A stretch of 64,000 nucleotides of DNA from Vibrio syngnathi (GTDB lineage: Bacteria; Pseudomonadota; Gammaproteobacteria; Enterobacterales; Vibrionaceae). The stretch covers positions 3,038,001-3,102,000 of the forward strand of contig NZ_CP017916.1 of NCBI RefSeq assembly GCF_002119525.1, written 5' to 3'. Made by a program: the position numbers and the translations under genes. The notes below the pieces were generated by a model that worked only from the letters and a program-made list of their open reading frames with translations, did no database searches and was not told the DNA's origin. Shown here piece by piece: positions 25,904 to 35,639 of the stretch (the stretch's first letter is position 1; every line of letters begins with the position of its first letter).

Positions 25904-25941
25904 GTCATTCCAGAATTGAGGAACAAAGTATCTGGAATCTC
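25904..25941. repeat. 38-base palindromic intergenic repeat, copy 1
   Basis: The 38 bases begin GTCATTCCAGAATTGAGG and end TATCTGGAATCTC. They contain inverted arms ATTCCAGA/TCTGGAAT, so they can fold as a hairpin. A near-identical copy is at 28155-28192. It lies between gpsA and cysE and is probably one of many dispersed palindromic repeats in the genome. Confidence 0.75.
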
Positions 25942-26022
25942 ATTTACGCTAATTGGTTTTTCTAAGCTTTTCGTATCTCTCATCTCGCTACGCGTATCTG
26001 GTTTAAAGGAATGGATGGAAAA

Positions 26023-26844
26023 ATGAAACACTGTGAACAACAAAAAGTTTGGCAATGCATTGTGAAAGAAGCTCGACAGCAGTCTGAGCAAGAGCCTATG
26101 CTAGCGAGTTTTTACCATGCAACGATTATCAACCATGAAAGTTTAGGCGCTGCCCTTAGCTACATCCTAGCAAACAAGTTAAAGACAGCTTCAATGCCAG
26201 CAATGGCAGTCCGTGAAGTAGTTGAGCAAGCATTTAAGCAAGATCAATCGATTATTGATGCTGCTGCTTGTGATATTTGCGCAACGGTAAATCGAGATCC
26301 TGCGGTCGAAATGTACTCGATGCCTCTACTTTATCTGAAAGGCTACCACGCTCTGCAAGGTTACCGAGTAGCTAATTGGTTGTGGAAACAAGGGCGTATC
26401 GCACTTGCTACTTACCTACAAAACCAAATTTCAGTTGCTTGCCAAGTTGATATTCACCCAGCGGCTCGTATCGGTAAAGCTATCATGCTCGACCACGCCA
26501 CTGGTATCGTGATTGGTGAAACTGCTATCGTCGAAAATGATGTATCGATCCTTCAAGACGTGACCCTTGGTGGTACCGGTAAAGAAGGCGGCGATCGTCA
26601 CCCTAAGATTCGCGAAGGTGTGATGATTGGGGCCGGTGCTAAAATACTCGGCAACATTGAAGTAGGTGAAGGCGCGAAGATTGGGTCTTGCTCTGTTGTA
26701 CTACAAGCCGTACCACCTCATACAACAGTCGCAGGCGTTCCTGCAAAAATTGTCGGAAAACCGAAAACAGATAAACCATCTTTAGATATGGACCAAGGCT
26801 TCAATGGTCGCTCGCAAAATTTCATTCATGGTGATGGAATATAA
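26023..26844 (+). CDS. cysE: Serine O-acetyltransferase
   Basis: CysE transfers acetyl from acetyl-CoA to L-serine, the first step of cysteine synthesis. The N-terminal helical domain (to about residue 140) is followed by the left-handed beta-helix with IHPAARIGKAIMLDHATGIVIGE and DVTLGGTG, containing the catalytic His/Asp region, then PHTTVAGVPAKIVGKP. The 273-residue length and the Ile-terminated tail GDGI, which docks into CysK in known synthase complexes, fit the family. I start at MKHCEQQ (26023); an ATG 12 bases earlier is also in frame. Confidence 0.95.
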   Translation: MKHCEQQKVWQCIVKEARQQSEQEPMLASFYHATIINHESLGAALSYILANKLKTASMPAMAVREVVEQAFKQDQSIIDAAACDICATVNRDPAVEMYSMPLLYLKGYHALQGYRVANWLWKQGRIALATYLQNQISVACQVDIHPAARIGKAIMLDHATGIVIGETAIVENDVSILQDVTLGGTGKEGGDRHPKIREGVMIGAGAKILGNIEVGEGAKIGSCSVVLQAVPPHTTVAGVPAKIVGKPKTDKPSLDMDQGFNGRSQNFIHGDGI

Positions 26845-26893
26845 GAGCTGATTCTAGGTTCGATGAGCCGAGATACGAAAGACTTAAGAGCAG

Positions 26894-28069
26894 ATGCTGA
26901 AAACTAATAAGAGCAACATGACGATAATGATGAAACCAGTCCAAGTAATTAGCACTGTTCTTTTGATATCAGCCAGCCTTTGCGCTGTTTTCTTCTCAAC
27001 ATCGCCACTTGCCGCATCGAAAGGGGAGCTGAAAGGTGTGTCGAGTGAGATATCTCGTCAACAAAAAACACTATCCTCACAACAGAAGAAGCTCGACAAT
27101 TTACAAGCAAACCTCAAGCAACAAGAGCTCTCTATCTCCTTGCTTGAAAAAGCCATTAAAACAAGTAAAAAACAACTCAATACCGCCAATGCTAATGTTG
27201 CTAGCTTAGATAATAAGATTAAAGCGCTTACAGCACAGAAAAAAGCCCATACCGATAAGTTAGAGCAGCTGATTCAGACTTACTACATGACCAGCAGAGC
27301 CAAAGCCTCTTCTCACATCCTAAATACTGGCGTTGAAGAAGACCGCATCAGTCACTATTACCAACACCTCGCCAAAGTACGCTCTGCCACAATCAAAACG
27401 ATCGAACAAACTCAACTTGAGTTAGAAGAAAGCCATAAGCAACGCCAACTTGAGCAAGAACAAATAGCAACACTGTTAAAACAACAGGTAGCAAAGCGCG
27501 ATAAACTATCGCAGACCCAATCACTGCGTAAAAAGACCGTCGGCAGTATTAAGAAAAACATCTCTGGCGACAAAAATTACTTAGCCGAACTTCAACGCAA
27601 TGAAACTCGCCTAAAAGCCGAAATAGCGAAAGCAGAAAAAGCCGCTCGAGAGAGACGCAATGCTATTCCTATGGATGGCTTAGCCAAACGTAAAGGTAAA
27701 CTGCCTTGGCCAATCAAAGATAAAGTTCTGCATAACTACGGCTCACGCCAAACCGGCCAGGTAAATTGGAAAGGTATGGTGATCAAAGCGAAATACGGTC
27801 AGCAGGTAAAGTCTGTTTACTCAGGCACCGTCGTATTCGCTGAGTATTTACGTGGGTATGGTTTAGTGGTACTGCTTGATCACGGTAAAGGTGATATGAC
27901 ACTGTATGGCTTTAACCAAGCGCTTTTAAAGAAAGAAGGTGACAAGGTTAAAGCTGGTGAGGCTATTGCTCTCGCAGGTGACACTGGTGGACAAACCCGC
28001 CCATCGCTGTACTTTGAAATTCGTAGAAACAGCCAAGCTCAAAATCCGAAAAGATGGTTAGTTAGGTAA
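26894..28069 (+). CDS. envC: Murein hydrolase activator EnvC-like (LytM/M23 domain, degenerate)
   Basis: An N-terminal signal segment (VISTVLLISASLCAVFF) is followed by a long coiled coil (about residues 45-250, rich in Gln, Lys and Leu) and a C-terminal M23/LytM domain. The metal-binding histidines are replaced (LYGFN instead of H-x-H type; SLYFEIR instead of SHLHFE), as in E. coli EnvC. It therefore should activate cell-wall amidases at the division site rather than cut peptidoglycan itself. The precise start is unclear because several Met codons occur in the first 15 residues. Confidence 0.9.
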   Translation: MLKTNKSNMTIMMKPVQVISTVLLISASLCAVFFSTSPLAASKGELKGVSSEISRQQKTLSSQQKKLDNLQANLKQQELSISLLEKAIKTSKKQLNTANANVASLDNKIKALTAQKKAHTDKLEQLIQTYYMTSRAKASSHILNTGVEEDRISHYYQHLAKVRSATIKTIEQTQLELEESHKQRQLEQEQIATLLKQQVAKRDKLSQTQSLRKKTVGSIKKNISGDKNYLAELQRNETRLKAEIAKAEKAARERRNAIPMDGLAKRKGKLPWPIKDKVLHNYGSRQTGQVNWKGMVIKAKYGQQVKSVYSGTVVFAEYLRGYGLVVLLDHGKGDMTLYGFNQALLKKEGDKVKAGEAIALAGDTGGQTRPSLYFEIRRNSQAQNPKRWLVR

Positions 28070-28154
28070 AAACAGATACGAGATATAAGTAACCGAGATG
28101 CGAAGAGCAAGCCCAAAGAGCTGAAAATCTCTGAATTCGCATTTATCAAACTCA

Positions 28155-28192
28155 GTCATTCCAGAATTGAGGGACGAAATATCTGGAATCTC
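28155..28192. repeat. 38-base palindromic intergenic repeat, copy 2
   Basis: It matches copy 1 at 25904-25941 at all but three or so positions and keeps the ATTCCAGA/TCTGGAAT arms. It lies in the 294-base gap between envC and the TetR gene. Confidence 0.75.
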
Positions 28193-28237
28193 TATCTCAC
28201 ATTGCCGTGAGTCATCTTTCGAGCCCTGACATAAAAA

Positions 28238-28276
28238 GATTCCCTATCACGCTCGTTCCTCGCTGTAGGGAATGAC
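28238..28276. repeat. Second palindromic repeat type (ATTCCCTA/TAGGGAAT)
   Basis: Inverted arms GATTCCCTATCA and GTAGGGAATGAC surround a CTCGTTCCTCGC loop. With the 38-base repeat just upstream this makes a repeat mosaic filling 28140-28276. No gene is visible in the whole gap 28070-28363. Confidence 0.6.
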
Positions 28277-28363
28277 GTCGCGATTTATATCCCACCACTC
28301 GAATCTGCGCTTTCCCGCTCTCGTTACCCGAATCCCACTTACCGCTTACCCACATCTTCGCTT

Positions 28364-29002
28364 TTATTTGCTGTTCAACGCTCTTACACCATCTTCTAAC
28401 AATGTCAGCTGCTCAAAGCCTTGAGTAGTTGCAATCGGTTTAACCGTGGCGATCATCTGCAACATTCCTTGATGCACAACTTGCTCTGTAATTTGAGCTT
28501 TTGGAGACATCGCAGACTGATACGCCAACCAACCCGATGCGATCAAGTGAAGAGAAGTCACCATCGATTTCATTTCTGTATCGGTTGCTTTGAGCAAGTT
28601 CAACTCAACAAAGGCTCTCATAATATCCACAAGATTCGTTTGCAGCTTTTCTTGAACGGCCATGTAATCAAGGTGCAGTTTTTCATCACGTGACAATATT
28701 TCAGGCAAATTTGCATAGAAGAATCGATACTTCCACATCAACGTGAAGATGGAATCTAAGTAGCTCTTTAGTAGCGTCAGGCTTTCTTGCTGCCCTTGAA
28801 TCGGAGTAAACCTTTCAAGCAACTCTGTCGAATAGAGAGTAAAGATATCACGTACAATTTCTTGTTTGTTGCGGAAGTGGTAATAGAGGTTACCAGGGCT
28901 GATTTCGATGTGTTCAGCAATATGATTGGTCGTAATACTACGCTCGCCATGCTCATTAAAAAGCTCTAGAGCTGCGTAAACAATCTTGTCACGTGTTTTC
29001 AT
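28364..29002 (-). CDS. TetR-family transcriptional regulator
   Basis: The N-terminal helix-turn-helix reads KIVYAALELFNEHGERSITT followed by HIEISPGNLYYHFRNKQEIV, the TetR DNA-binding signature. The remaining 150 residues form the helical ligand/dimer domain. I use the ATG at 29002; the frame also allows a TTG at 29008. A long inverted repeat carrying a TATACT -10 box lies just upstream (29017-29058) and probably is its own operator. Target genes are unknown; it stands alone between envC and the rml operon. Confidence 0.88.
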   Translation of the reverse strand: MKTRDKIVYAALELFNEHGERSITTNHIAEHIEISPGNLYYHFRNKQEIVRDIFTLYSTELLERFTPIQGQQESLTLLKSYLDSIFTLMWKYRFFYANLPEILSRDEKLHLDYMAVQEKLQTNLVDIMRAFVELNLLKATDTEMKSMVTSLHLIASGWLAYQSAMSPKAQITEQVVHQGMLQMIATVKPIATTQGFEQLTLLEDGVRALNSK

Positions 29003-29016
29003 TAGCAATTAGATCC

Positions 29017-29058
29017 CTATCCGTTTAGTGGTTCAGTATATCGCCACTAAACAGATAG
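29017..29058 (-). promoter_or_regulatory. Inverted repeat and -10 box upstream of the TetR gene (candidate autoregulatory operator)
   Basis: Arms CTATCCGTTTAGTGG (29017-29031) and CCACTAAACAGATAG (29044-29058) match at 14 of 15 positions around a 12-base centre. On the minus strand the centre holds TATACT (29040 to 29035), placed for a start about 26 bases before the ATG. A repressor bound here would cover the promoter. Confidence 0.6.
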
Positions 29059-29142
29059 ATCGACCTGTTCACATCTGGTCGAATTAGCTCTGACGAAAAT
29101 AGAGTGGAATCAATCGTCCCTCAAATTAGCTAGGTCTATTGA

Positions 29143-29700
29143 TTACAATATAGATTTTAGAGCCTGTGAAAAAGAGAGCGCACATTTATCTTTCTCCGAT
29201 AGCTGAATAGATTGCTCTTGAGTCAAAGGCCACTCAACACCCAGTTCCGGATCATTCCACGCGATTGACATTTCCGCATCTGGGTTATAAAAGTCCGTAC
29301 ACTTATAAACAAACTCAGCCATATCGCTCGTCACATAAAAACCATGAGCAAAACCTTCGGGCACCCACATTTGACGCTTATTTTCTGCGGAAAGAATCTC
29401 TCCAACCCATTGACCAAAGGTCGCAGAGTCTTTGCGGATATCAACAGCAACATCAAATACCTCTCCCGAAATAACCCGAACTAATTTACCTTGGGTATTT
29501 TCAGTTTGGTAATGTAAACCGCGTAAAATACCCTTCTTAGACTTAGAGTGGTTATCTTGTACAAATTGTGTTGGCTTACCTGTGACTAATTTTTCAAATT
29601 GTTTTTTGTTCCACGTTTCCATGAAAAAACCGCGCTCGTCACCAAATACTTGGGGTTCTATAATTTTAACATCAGCTATGCGGGTATCTATCACTTTCAT
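29143..29700 (-). CDS. rmlC: dTDP-4-dehydrorhamnose 3,5-epimerase
   Basis: The cupin protein of 185 residues has FFMETWNKKQFE, QDNHSKSKKGILRGLHYQ with the catalytic His, and WVPEGFAHGFYV. It converts dTDP-4-keto-6-deoxyglucose to its L-lyxo epimer, step 3 of dTDP-L-rhamnose synthesis. It is the last gene of the rmlBADC operon, 4 bases after rmlD. Confidence 0.95.
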   Translation of the reverse strand: MKVIDTRIADVKIIEPQVFGDERGFFMETWNKKQFEKLVTGKPTQFVQDNHSKSKKGILRGLHYQTENTQGKLVRVISGEVFDVAVDIRKDSATFGQWVGEILSAENKRQMWVPEGFAHGFYVTSDMAEFVYKCTDFYNPDAEMSIAWNDPELGVEWPLTQEQSIQLSEKDKCALSFSQALKSIL

Positions 29701-29704
29701 TATT

Positions 29705-30586
29705 TTATCCTGCGTACGCTTTGATATTGCTTAATGCCGCCTTCCAGTCACTAGGCTCGACCGCGAGAAGAGTCATAATTTTCTCTGTACTCAATTGAGA
29801 ATTGCTTGGACGCTTTGCTGGCGTGGGATATTGTTCGGTCGCAATACTCGTGAGGCTCGGTTTGCTTGCAATGACACCTTGCTCGACTGCAATATTGAAA
29901 ACAGCATCAGCAAATTCAAACCAACTCACATGCGGCAGACCCGAATAGTGATAAACACCATATTCCACCACATCACCTTCGTTAATGAGGTTCGCGATTT
30001 TGATCAAGGTACTTGCTATATCACCTGCATACGTAGGCCCACCAAACTGGTCACCCACGATACTCAATGTATCTCGGTTTTCACCTAAGCGAAGCATGGT
30101 CTTAACGAAATTATTGCCATTCTCACCAAACACCCAAGCAGTGCGAAGAATGATATGTTTATCACACGCTTCGGTAACAGCTATTTCACCAGCTAACTTA
30201 CTTTTACCGTAAACACCTTGCGGGTTTGTGAGATCACTCTCTAGATACTCTCCTACTTTATCGCCTTCAAAAACATAGTCCGTCGAAATATGTAGAATCG
30301 CGGCCCCTAGGTTTTGCGCAGCTTGCGCTAAGAACTTAGGACCATCACGATTGATCGCATAAGAAAGCTCAACTTCCTCTTCAGCTTTATCAACCGCAGT
30401 ATGCGCCGCTGCATTGATAATAATAGTAGGTTGAAATTCGCTAACAACGGCATTGACAGACTCTTGGCTCGTAATATCAAGATGCTCTCTATCAAGCGCT
30501 AATACCAATGTATTCTCATTGTTAGACAGTTGTTTAGTTAGACAAGAGCCAACTTGACCATTACAGCCAGTAATTAGTACGCGCAT
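29705..30586 (-). CDS. rmlD: dTDP-4-dehydrorhamnose reductase
   Basis: A short-chain reductase with the NAD(P) loop TGCNGQVGS at the start, STDYVFEGDKVG and the YGKSKLAGE catalytic YxxxK. It reduces the last intermediate to dTDP-L-rhamnose. Length 293 is normal. The start overlaps the rmlA stop by one base. Confidence 0.95.
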   Translation of the reverse strand: MRVLITGCNGQVGSCLTKQLSNNENTLVLALDREHLDITSQESVNAVVSEFQPTIIINAAAHTAVDKAEEEVELSYAINRDGPKFLAQAAQNLGAAILHISTDYVFEGDKVGEYLESDLTNPQGVYGKSKLAGEIAVTEACDKHIILRTAWVFGENGNNFVKTMLRLGENRDTLSIVGDQFGGPTYAGDIASTLIKIANLINEGDVVEYGVYHYSGLPHVSWFEFADAVFNIAVEQGVIASKPSLTSIATEQYPTPAKRPSNSQLSTEKIMTLLAVEPSDWKAALSNIKAYAG

Positions 30587-31473
30587 TAAGCTTTTGCCTT
30601 CTTTTGAAGTTCCGTGACTAAACGAGTCAAATACTGACCGTATTCATTTTTCATCATTGGCTTAGCAAGTATTAACATTTGCTCATCAGTTAACCAACCA
30701 TTACGCCAAGCTATCTCTTCTAAACAAGCAACCTTTAGCCCTTGTACATTTTCAATAGTTTGAACAAAAGATGAAGCCTCATGAAGACTTTCATGTGTCC
30801 CTGTATCTAGCCACGCAAAACCACGACCTAATAGTTCCACATTCAGAGAACCATCATTTAGATACATTTCATTGAGAGTGGTAATTTCCAACTCACCTCG
30901 AAGAGATGGCTTCACTTGCTTTGCCATTTCTACAACTCGATTATCGTAGAAATACAAACCGGTTACCGCATAGTTAGATTTTGGTATTGCAGGCTTTTCT
31001 TCAATCGAAACAGCTTTCATTTTTTCATCAAATTCAACCACGCCAAAACGCTCAGGATCTTTAACTTGATAGCCAAAAACAGTAGCACCAGACTCTTTTG
31101 AAGCGGCATTTTGTAGCGTTCTAGAAAAAGACTGTCCGTAGAAGATATTATCCCCTAACACCAAACAAACACTGTCATCACCAATAAACTCTTCACCTAT
31201 GATAAAAGCTTGCGCTAAACCATCAGGGCTTGGTTGAATTGCATACTCAAGGTTGATGCCAAAATCTGAGCCATCACCAAGTAAGCGTTGAAAACCAGCG
31301 TTATCCTCAGGGGTCGTAATAATCAAAATATCTTTGATACCAGCAAGCATTAACGTCGAGATGGGGTAAAAAACCATCGGCTTATCGTAAATGGGCAAAA
31401 GCTGTTTTGATACGCCGCGAGTAAGTGGATATAAACGCGTGCCTGAGCCTCCAGCAAGAACAATCCCTTTCAT
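30586..31473 (-). CDS. rmlA: Glucose-1-phosphate thymidylyltransferase
   Basis: The nucleotide loop [18 protein letters not shown], the [11 protein letters not shown] motif, LGDNIFYG and [10 protein letters not shown] identify RmlA, which makes dTDP-glucose from dTTP and glucose 1-phosphate. The protein is 295 residues. It overlaps rmlB by one base (TAATG). As the first committed enzyme it is normally feedback-inhibited by dTDP-rhamnose. Confidence 0.96.
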   Translation of the reverse strand: MKGIVLAGGSGTRLYPLTRGVSKQLLPIYDKPMVFYPISTLMLAGIKDILIITTPEDNAGFQRLLGDGSDFGINLEYAIQPSPDGLAQAFIIGEEFIGDDSVCLVLGDNIFYGQSFSRTLQNAASKESGATVFGYQVKDPERFGVVEFDEKMKAVSIEEKPAIPKSNYAVTGLYFYDNRVVEMAKQVKPSLRGELEITTLNEMYLNDGSLNVELLGRGFAWLDTGTHESLHEASSFVQTIENVQGLKVACLEEIAWRNGWLTDEQMLILAKPMMKNEYGQYLTRLVTELQKKAKA

Positions 31474-32567
31474 TACTTATCAACCTTACCATTTACAACT
31501 AAATCTGAAGAAACACCTAAGCGTTCACCAGCGTAAGAGCCATCTAATACGCGTGACCACCATTGTTTATTCTCTAAGTACCACTCGACTGTTTTACGAA
31601 TACCTGATTCGAAAGTTTCTTCAGGCTTCCAACCCAATTCACGTTCGATCTTTGACGCATCGATTGCATAACGTACATCATGTCCAGGTCTATCAGTGAC
31701 ATAAGTTACTAAGTCAAGGTAGTTACCCACACCTTCTGGCTTATTGGGCACCAACTCTTCAAGTAATGAACAGATCGTTTTTACTACATCAATGTTTGCT
31801 TTTTCATTGTGACCACCAATATTATAGGTTTCACCTACCTCACCTTCAGTGACCACCTTGTACAACGCTCGTGCGTGGTCTTCGACAAACAGCCAATCAC
31901 GGATTTGCATACCGTTGCCATACACTGGCAGAGGTTTTCCATCGAGAGCATTCAAGATCATCAATGGGATTAATTTTTCAGGGAAGTGGTAAGGGCCGTA
32001 GTTATTTGAGCAATTAGTTACGACGGTTGGTAAACCATAGGTGCGTAGCCAAGCTCGGACCAGATGATCAGAAGAAGCTTTCGAAGCGGAGTATGGGCTT
32101 GATGGCTCATACGACGTCGTCTCAGTAAACAAGTCATCCGTACCTTCTAAGTCGCCATAGACTTCGTCAGTAGAGATATGGTGGAAACGAAAAGCAGCTT
32201 TATCACTTTCAGAAAGCTCATTCCAATAGGCTCTAGTTGCTTCAAGTAATGTATATGTACCAACAATATTAGTTTCGATAAATGCAGCAGGGCCGTCAAT
32301 CGAACGGTCAACATGAGATTCAGCAGCCAAGTGCATTACTGCATCAGGCTTATGCTGCTCAAAAATACGGTCTAGCTCAGTACGATTACAAATATCCACC
32401 GCTTCAAATGCATAGCGTTCGTGCTCTCCCACATCAACAAGAGACTCTAAGTTACCCGCATAAGTCAACTTATCAACATTCACGACGCTGCAAGATGTAT
32501 TATTTATAATGTGACGAATGACTGCTGAACCGATGAAGCCAGCGCCGCCTGTAACTAATATCTTCAT
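31473..32567 (-). CDS. rmlB: dTDP-glucose 4,6-dehydratase
   Basis: An extended SDR with [14 protein letters not shown] at the N-terminus, [15 protein letters not shown], the [10 protein letters not shown] segment and a [10 protein letters not shown] catalytic YxxxK. It makes dTDP-4-keto-6-deoxyglucose. It is the first gene of the operon on the minus strand; the 364-residue length is usual. Rhamnose made here may go to the O-antigen or to the core. Confidence 0.96.
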   Translation of the reverse strand: MKILVTGGAGFIGSAVIRHIINNTSCSVVNVDKLTYAGNLESLVDVGEHERYAFEAVDICNRTELDRIFEQHKPDAVMHLAAESHVDRSIDGPAAFIETNIVGTYTLLEATRAYWNELSESDKAAFRFHHISTDEVYGDLEGTDDLFTETTSYEPSSPYSASKASSDHLVRAWLRTYGLPTVVTNCSNNYGPYHFPEKLIPLMILNALDGKPLPVYGNGMQIRDWLFVEDHARALYKVVTEGEVGETYNIGGHNEKANIDVVKTICSLLEELVPNKPEGVGNYLDLVTYVTDRPGHDVRYAIDASKIERELGWKPEETFESGIRKTVEWYLENKQWWSRVLDGSYAGERLGVSSDLVVNGKVDK

Positions 32568-32925
32568 GAGATTTCTAAAACCCTAAAATTCAAAGGAAAA
32601 GTTCTTCTAATTTTGCAAATCTATTTATTACTATTCGAAGGATAGTTCGATACGTTAATACCAGCTCAAATGCTCACCAACTAAAATAGTTCAGAATCAA
32701 TTGCGACTAAACAACGCTCATGTCGCGCGTAAGCCGCCCTTCAAAAAAAGTCGAAGACGTAGAATCTTTCATACTAAGACCGACAAGATCGTGTTGTGAG
32801 TAGGTAATAATGACTAGATTAACACAATCATATCACACTAGAATTAAAGAATTATTCCGCTAGCTCGCTTCGTTTGTTCCTTGCTATACTCGTGTGAGTT
32901 TGTATTCAAAAAAGTAGGAAGAAAT
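32568..32925. other. Divergent regulatory region between rmlB and hldD
   Basis: These 358 bases hold no convincing ORF. The part next to hldD has a TATACT box (about 32886-32891) before the hldD ribosome site AGGAAG. I looked for a JUMPstart/ops element on both strands and did not find one. Confidence 0.5.
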
Positions 32926-33867
32926 ATGATTATCGTAACTGGTGGTGCAGGCATGATTGGCAGCAATATTGTTAAGGCGCTCAATGAAGCAGGCCACAAC
33001 GATATTCTAGTTGTCGACAACTTAAAAGATGGCAAAAAATTTAAGAACCTGGTTGACCTAGATATCACCGATTACATGGATCGTGATGACTTTCTAACTC
33101 AAGTTATGGCTGGTGATGATTTCGGTCATATTGAGGCTATTTTCCATGAAGGTGCATGTTCTGCGACCACCGAGTGGGATGGCAAATACATGATGCTCAA
33201 CAACTATGAATACTCTAAAGAGTTACTGCATTACTGTATCGAGCGTGAGATTCCGTTCTTGTATGCTTCTTCTGCTGCCACTTATGGTGAAACCGATACC
33301 TTTATCGAAGAGCCGCAGTACGAAGGCGCGCTAAACGTATACGGCTATTCAAAACAGCAATTTGATAACTATGTGCGTCGCTTAACTGCAGATGCAACTG
33401 CACACAACGAAACGCTTTCTCAAATCACTGGGTTTCGATACTTCAATGTCTACGGTCCACGTGAACAGCACAAAGGCAGCATGGCTTCTGTCGCTTTCCA
33501 CCTAAACAATCAAATGAACGCTGGTGAAAACCCGAAATTATTCGCAGGAAGCGAAACCTTCAAGCGTGATTTTGTGTATGTGGGTGATGTTGCGGCCGTA
33601 AACCTGTGGTTCTTAAAAAATGGCGTATCAGGTATCTTCAACCTAGGTACAGGTAATGCCGAATCATTTGAAGAAGTCGCAAAAGCGGTGATTAAACATC
33701 ACGGTAAGGGAGAGATTGAAACTATCCCATTCCCTGAGCATTTGAAAGGTGCTTACCAAGAGTTTACTCAAGCTGATTTAACTAAGTTGCGTAATGCCGG
33801 TTGCGATGTTCAATTTAAATCGGTTGCTGAAGGTGTCAGCGAGTACATGCAGTCCGTTAATCGCTAG
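32926..33867 (+). CDS. hldD: ADP-L-glycero-D-manno-heptose 6-epimerase
   Basis: The SDR protein begins [14 protein letters not shown], has [24 protein letters not shown] and YGYSKQQFD (catalytic YxxxK) and [10 protein letters not shown]. It makes the heptose donor for the LPS inner core. I use the ATG at 32926 after AGGAAG; a TTG at 32881 would add 15 unrelated residues. Length 313. Confidence 0.96.
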   Translation: MIIVTGGAGMIGSNIVKALNEAGHNDILVVDNLKDGKKFKNLVDLDITDYMDRDDFLTQVMAGDDFGHIEAIFHEGACSATTEWDGKYMMLNNYEYSKELLHYCIEREIPFLYASSAATYGETDTFIEEPQYEGALNVYGYSKQQFDNYVRRLTADATAHNETLSQITGFRYFNVYGPREQHKGSMASVAFHLNNQMNAGENPKLFAGSETFKRDFVYVGDVAAVNLWFLKNGVSGIFNLGTGNAESFEEVAKAVIKHHGKGEIETIPFPEHLKGAYQEFTQADLTKLRNAGCDVQFKSVAEGVSEYMQSVNR

Positions 33868-33883
33868 ATTACACTCTCCTGAA

Positions 33884-33913
33884 AACAAGCTAACGGTATA
33901 CTGTTAGCTTGTT
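33884..33913 (+). terminator. Strong hairpin between hldD and the lipid A acyltransferase
   Basis: An 11-base perfect stem, AACAAGCTAAC and GTTAGCTTGTT, encloses an 8-base loop. The sequence after it (CAATATATA) has no T-run, so it may act as an RNA stabiliser or a weak terminator that lets some transcription continue into the next gene. Confidence 0.45.
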
Positions 33914-33942
33914 CAATATATATCGCCAGTTAAAGGTTTACA

Positions 33943-34896
33943 GTGACAACTCAACGCGACGACTACGATCCTAAAGCATACAATCCTAAATTCATCAGTG
34001 CGTTTTTATCACCAAAACACTGGGGAACTTGGCTCGGGCTATGCCTATGTCTACCCATTTCTTTGCTGCCAAACTCGATTCGAGTAGCCATAGCAAAATT
34101 AGTGGCGACAAAAATGGCGAAGAAGCAACGTGGCTCAGTACAAAAGGCACGTATAAACCTCGCGCTTTGTTTTCCAGAAAAGTCTGTTCAAGAGCGTGAA
34201 ACCATTCTAACCAATTGCCTAACAACTGCTGGCGCCTTTTTACTTGGTTTTCCTGCCATATCATTACGCAGTAAACGCTGGCTTGAAAGGCACTCAGAAA
34301 TCATTGGATTAGAACACTTACAGCAGCTACAGCAAGACAATCAAAGTGCTATTTTGCTCGTACCTCACTCTTGGTGCATCGACATTCCGGCAATCCTTTT
34401 AGCTTCAAGAGGCTTACCCGTTTCTGCGATGGCAAATAGCCAGAAAAACCCTCTGACCGATTGGCTCATGCACAAGCAAAGAGTTCAGTATGGCGGGCGA
34501 GTTTATGATCGCAGTGGCGGCATTAAGCCTTTTATCAAATCAGTCAAAGATGGCTACTTGGGATATTACCTGCCAGATCAAGACCATGGCCCAGAGCAGA
34601 GTGTATTCTCAGACTTCTTTGCGACTGAAAAAGCGACCTTGCCCGGACTTGGAAAACTAGCAAAAGTAAGCCGAGCGAAGATTGTTCCGACTTTTGCCAG
34701 CTATAATATTGAGACGGGTAAGTACGAAATTGAAATCAAAGCGCCCATTGAGTTATCCGGCGATGAACATCAAGACGCTAGGGCAATGAATGAAGTCGTT
34801 GAAGGTTTTGTTAATCCGAAACCTGAGCAGTACATGTGGATTTTAAAGTTGTTAAAAACACGCAGGAATGGACAAGACCCATATGTGGGTTATTAA
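33943..34896 (+). CDS. Lipid A late acyltransferase (LpxL/LpxM/LpxN family)
   Basis: The 317-residue membrane-associated enzyme has a hydrophobic segment near residues 30-50, the H-x4-D catalytic motif HSWCID near residue 145 and YYLPDQDHGPEQSVFSDFF, the usual family signature. It adds a secondary acyl chain to Kdo2-lipid A. The start is a GTG at 33943 after AAAGG. A second family member sits at 51351-52337. The motif differs (HSWCID here, HALNLE there), consistent with the two adding different chains; this one is nearer LpxM/LpxN. Confidence 0.88.
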   Translation: MTTQRDDYDPKAYNPKFISAFLSPKHWGTWLGLCLCLPISLLPNSIRVAIAKLVATKMAKKQRGSVQKARINLALCFPEKSVQERETILTNCLTTAGAFLLGFPAISLRSKRWLERHSEIIGLEHLQQLQQDNQSAILLVPHSWCIDIPAILLASRGLPVSAMANSQKNPLTDWLMHKQRVQYGGRVYDRSGGIKPFIKSVKDGYLGYYLPDQDHGPEQSVFSDFFATEKATLPGLGKLAKVSRAKIVPTFASYNIETGKYEIEIKAPIELSGDEHQDARAMNEVVEGFVNPKPEQYMWILKLLKTRRNGQDPYVGY

Positions 34897-34938
34897 CCTA
34901 CATATGGGTATAAACCTACACGTAGGCATATAGACTCG

Positions 34939-34970
34939 ATTGATTAGTTAGAAGTTTCTAACTAATCAAT
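34939..34970. terminator. Bidirectional hairpin between convergent genes
   Basis: ATTGATTAGTTAGAA and TTCTAACTAATCAAT form a 15-base perfect inverted repeat with almost no spacer. It contains the stop codon of the minus-strand acetyltransferase gene (34958-34960). It lies between two convergent genes, where a shared terminator is expected, but neither side has a clear T-run. Confidence 0.5.
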
Positions 34971-35632
34971 AACTTAAAATCTTTGATATTAATAAAGGCA
35001 CCTTGATGCTCTTTGATTTTTTCAAGTGGCCATTCCCACCACTGTTCCATTAAAAGAGCTTCTCTTTCCTCTTCAGTAAAGCGCTTCTTAATTTCCTTCG
35101 CTGGAACACCACCCACAATACTGAATGCTTCTACATCTTTGGTCACAATAGAACCTGTTGCAATCACTGCACCATGCCCGATAGCCACTCCTGGGAATAT
35201 TTTCACGTCTTCACCAATCCAAACATCGGATCCAACAACAACTTGGTAATGCTCCTCAACATACTTAGTATGCGAGTAAATAGTACCTTTGTTAAAATCC
35301 AATCCTTGTTTCTGCATCAGTCGATGATCTGCTCGATGAAAGCAAGGGTGAGTCGACACATAATCATTGACCGGGTGGTTATTTAGGACAATTTTCACAT
35401 TATTAGCAATCGAGCAAAAACGACCTATTTTGACATTGTTCATATTACAATGAGTATCAATATAAGTACCGAAGCCAATATATGAAGCATTCACATCACA
35501 ATCACTTGCTACAGAGTTACAGCCTTCAAATTGAGTGTCTGTAAAGTTTGATTTTCGAGAAAGGAAGTTCTTCTGTTTTTTTTGATCACGAATGAATATT
35601 AGCTTCTTAATCTTGCGTATGATTTTTTTCAT
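34958..35632 (-). CDS. Hexapeptide-repeat acyltransferase (left-handed beta-helix)
   Basis: Repeated hexapeptide steps (YIGFGTYIDTHCNMNNVKIG, VVVGSDVWIGEDVKIF, GVAIGHGAVIATGSIVTKDV) and a C-terminal GGVPAKEIKKRF mark a xenobiotic/LPS O-acetyltransferase of the WbbJ/CatB type. HPCFHR contains the likely catalytic His. It probably acetylates a sugar of the LPS core. I place the start at 35632 (MKKIIRKIKK), 7 bases after the previous stop; ATGs at 35650 and further upstream would overlap that gene. It is the last gene of the minus-strand core operon. Confidence 0.8.
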   Translation of the reverse strand: MKKIIRKIKKLIFIRDQKKQKNFLSRKSNFTDTQFEGCNSVASDCDVNASYIGFGTYIDTHCNMNNVKIGRFCSIANNVKIVLNNHPVNDYVSTHPCFHRADHRLMQKQGLDFNKGTIYSHTKYVEEHYQVVVGSDVWIGEDVKIFPGVAIGHGAVIATGSIVTKDVEAFSIVGGVPAKEIKKRFTEEEREALLMEQWWEWPLEKIKEHQGAFINIKDFKLLIS

Positions 35633-35639
35633 AATGAGT

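Noticed and set aside
31391..31699. Plus-strand frame crossing the rmlA/rmlB junction
   Set aside because: Opposite two certain genes and without protein-like features.
32568..32925. JUMPstart/ops element expected near surface polysaccharide operons
   Set aside because: No GGCGGTAG-like core was found in this gap or before wzm at 12898-12996.
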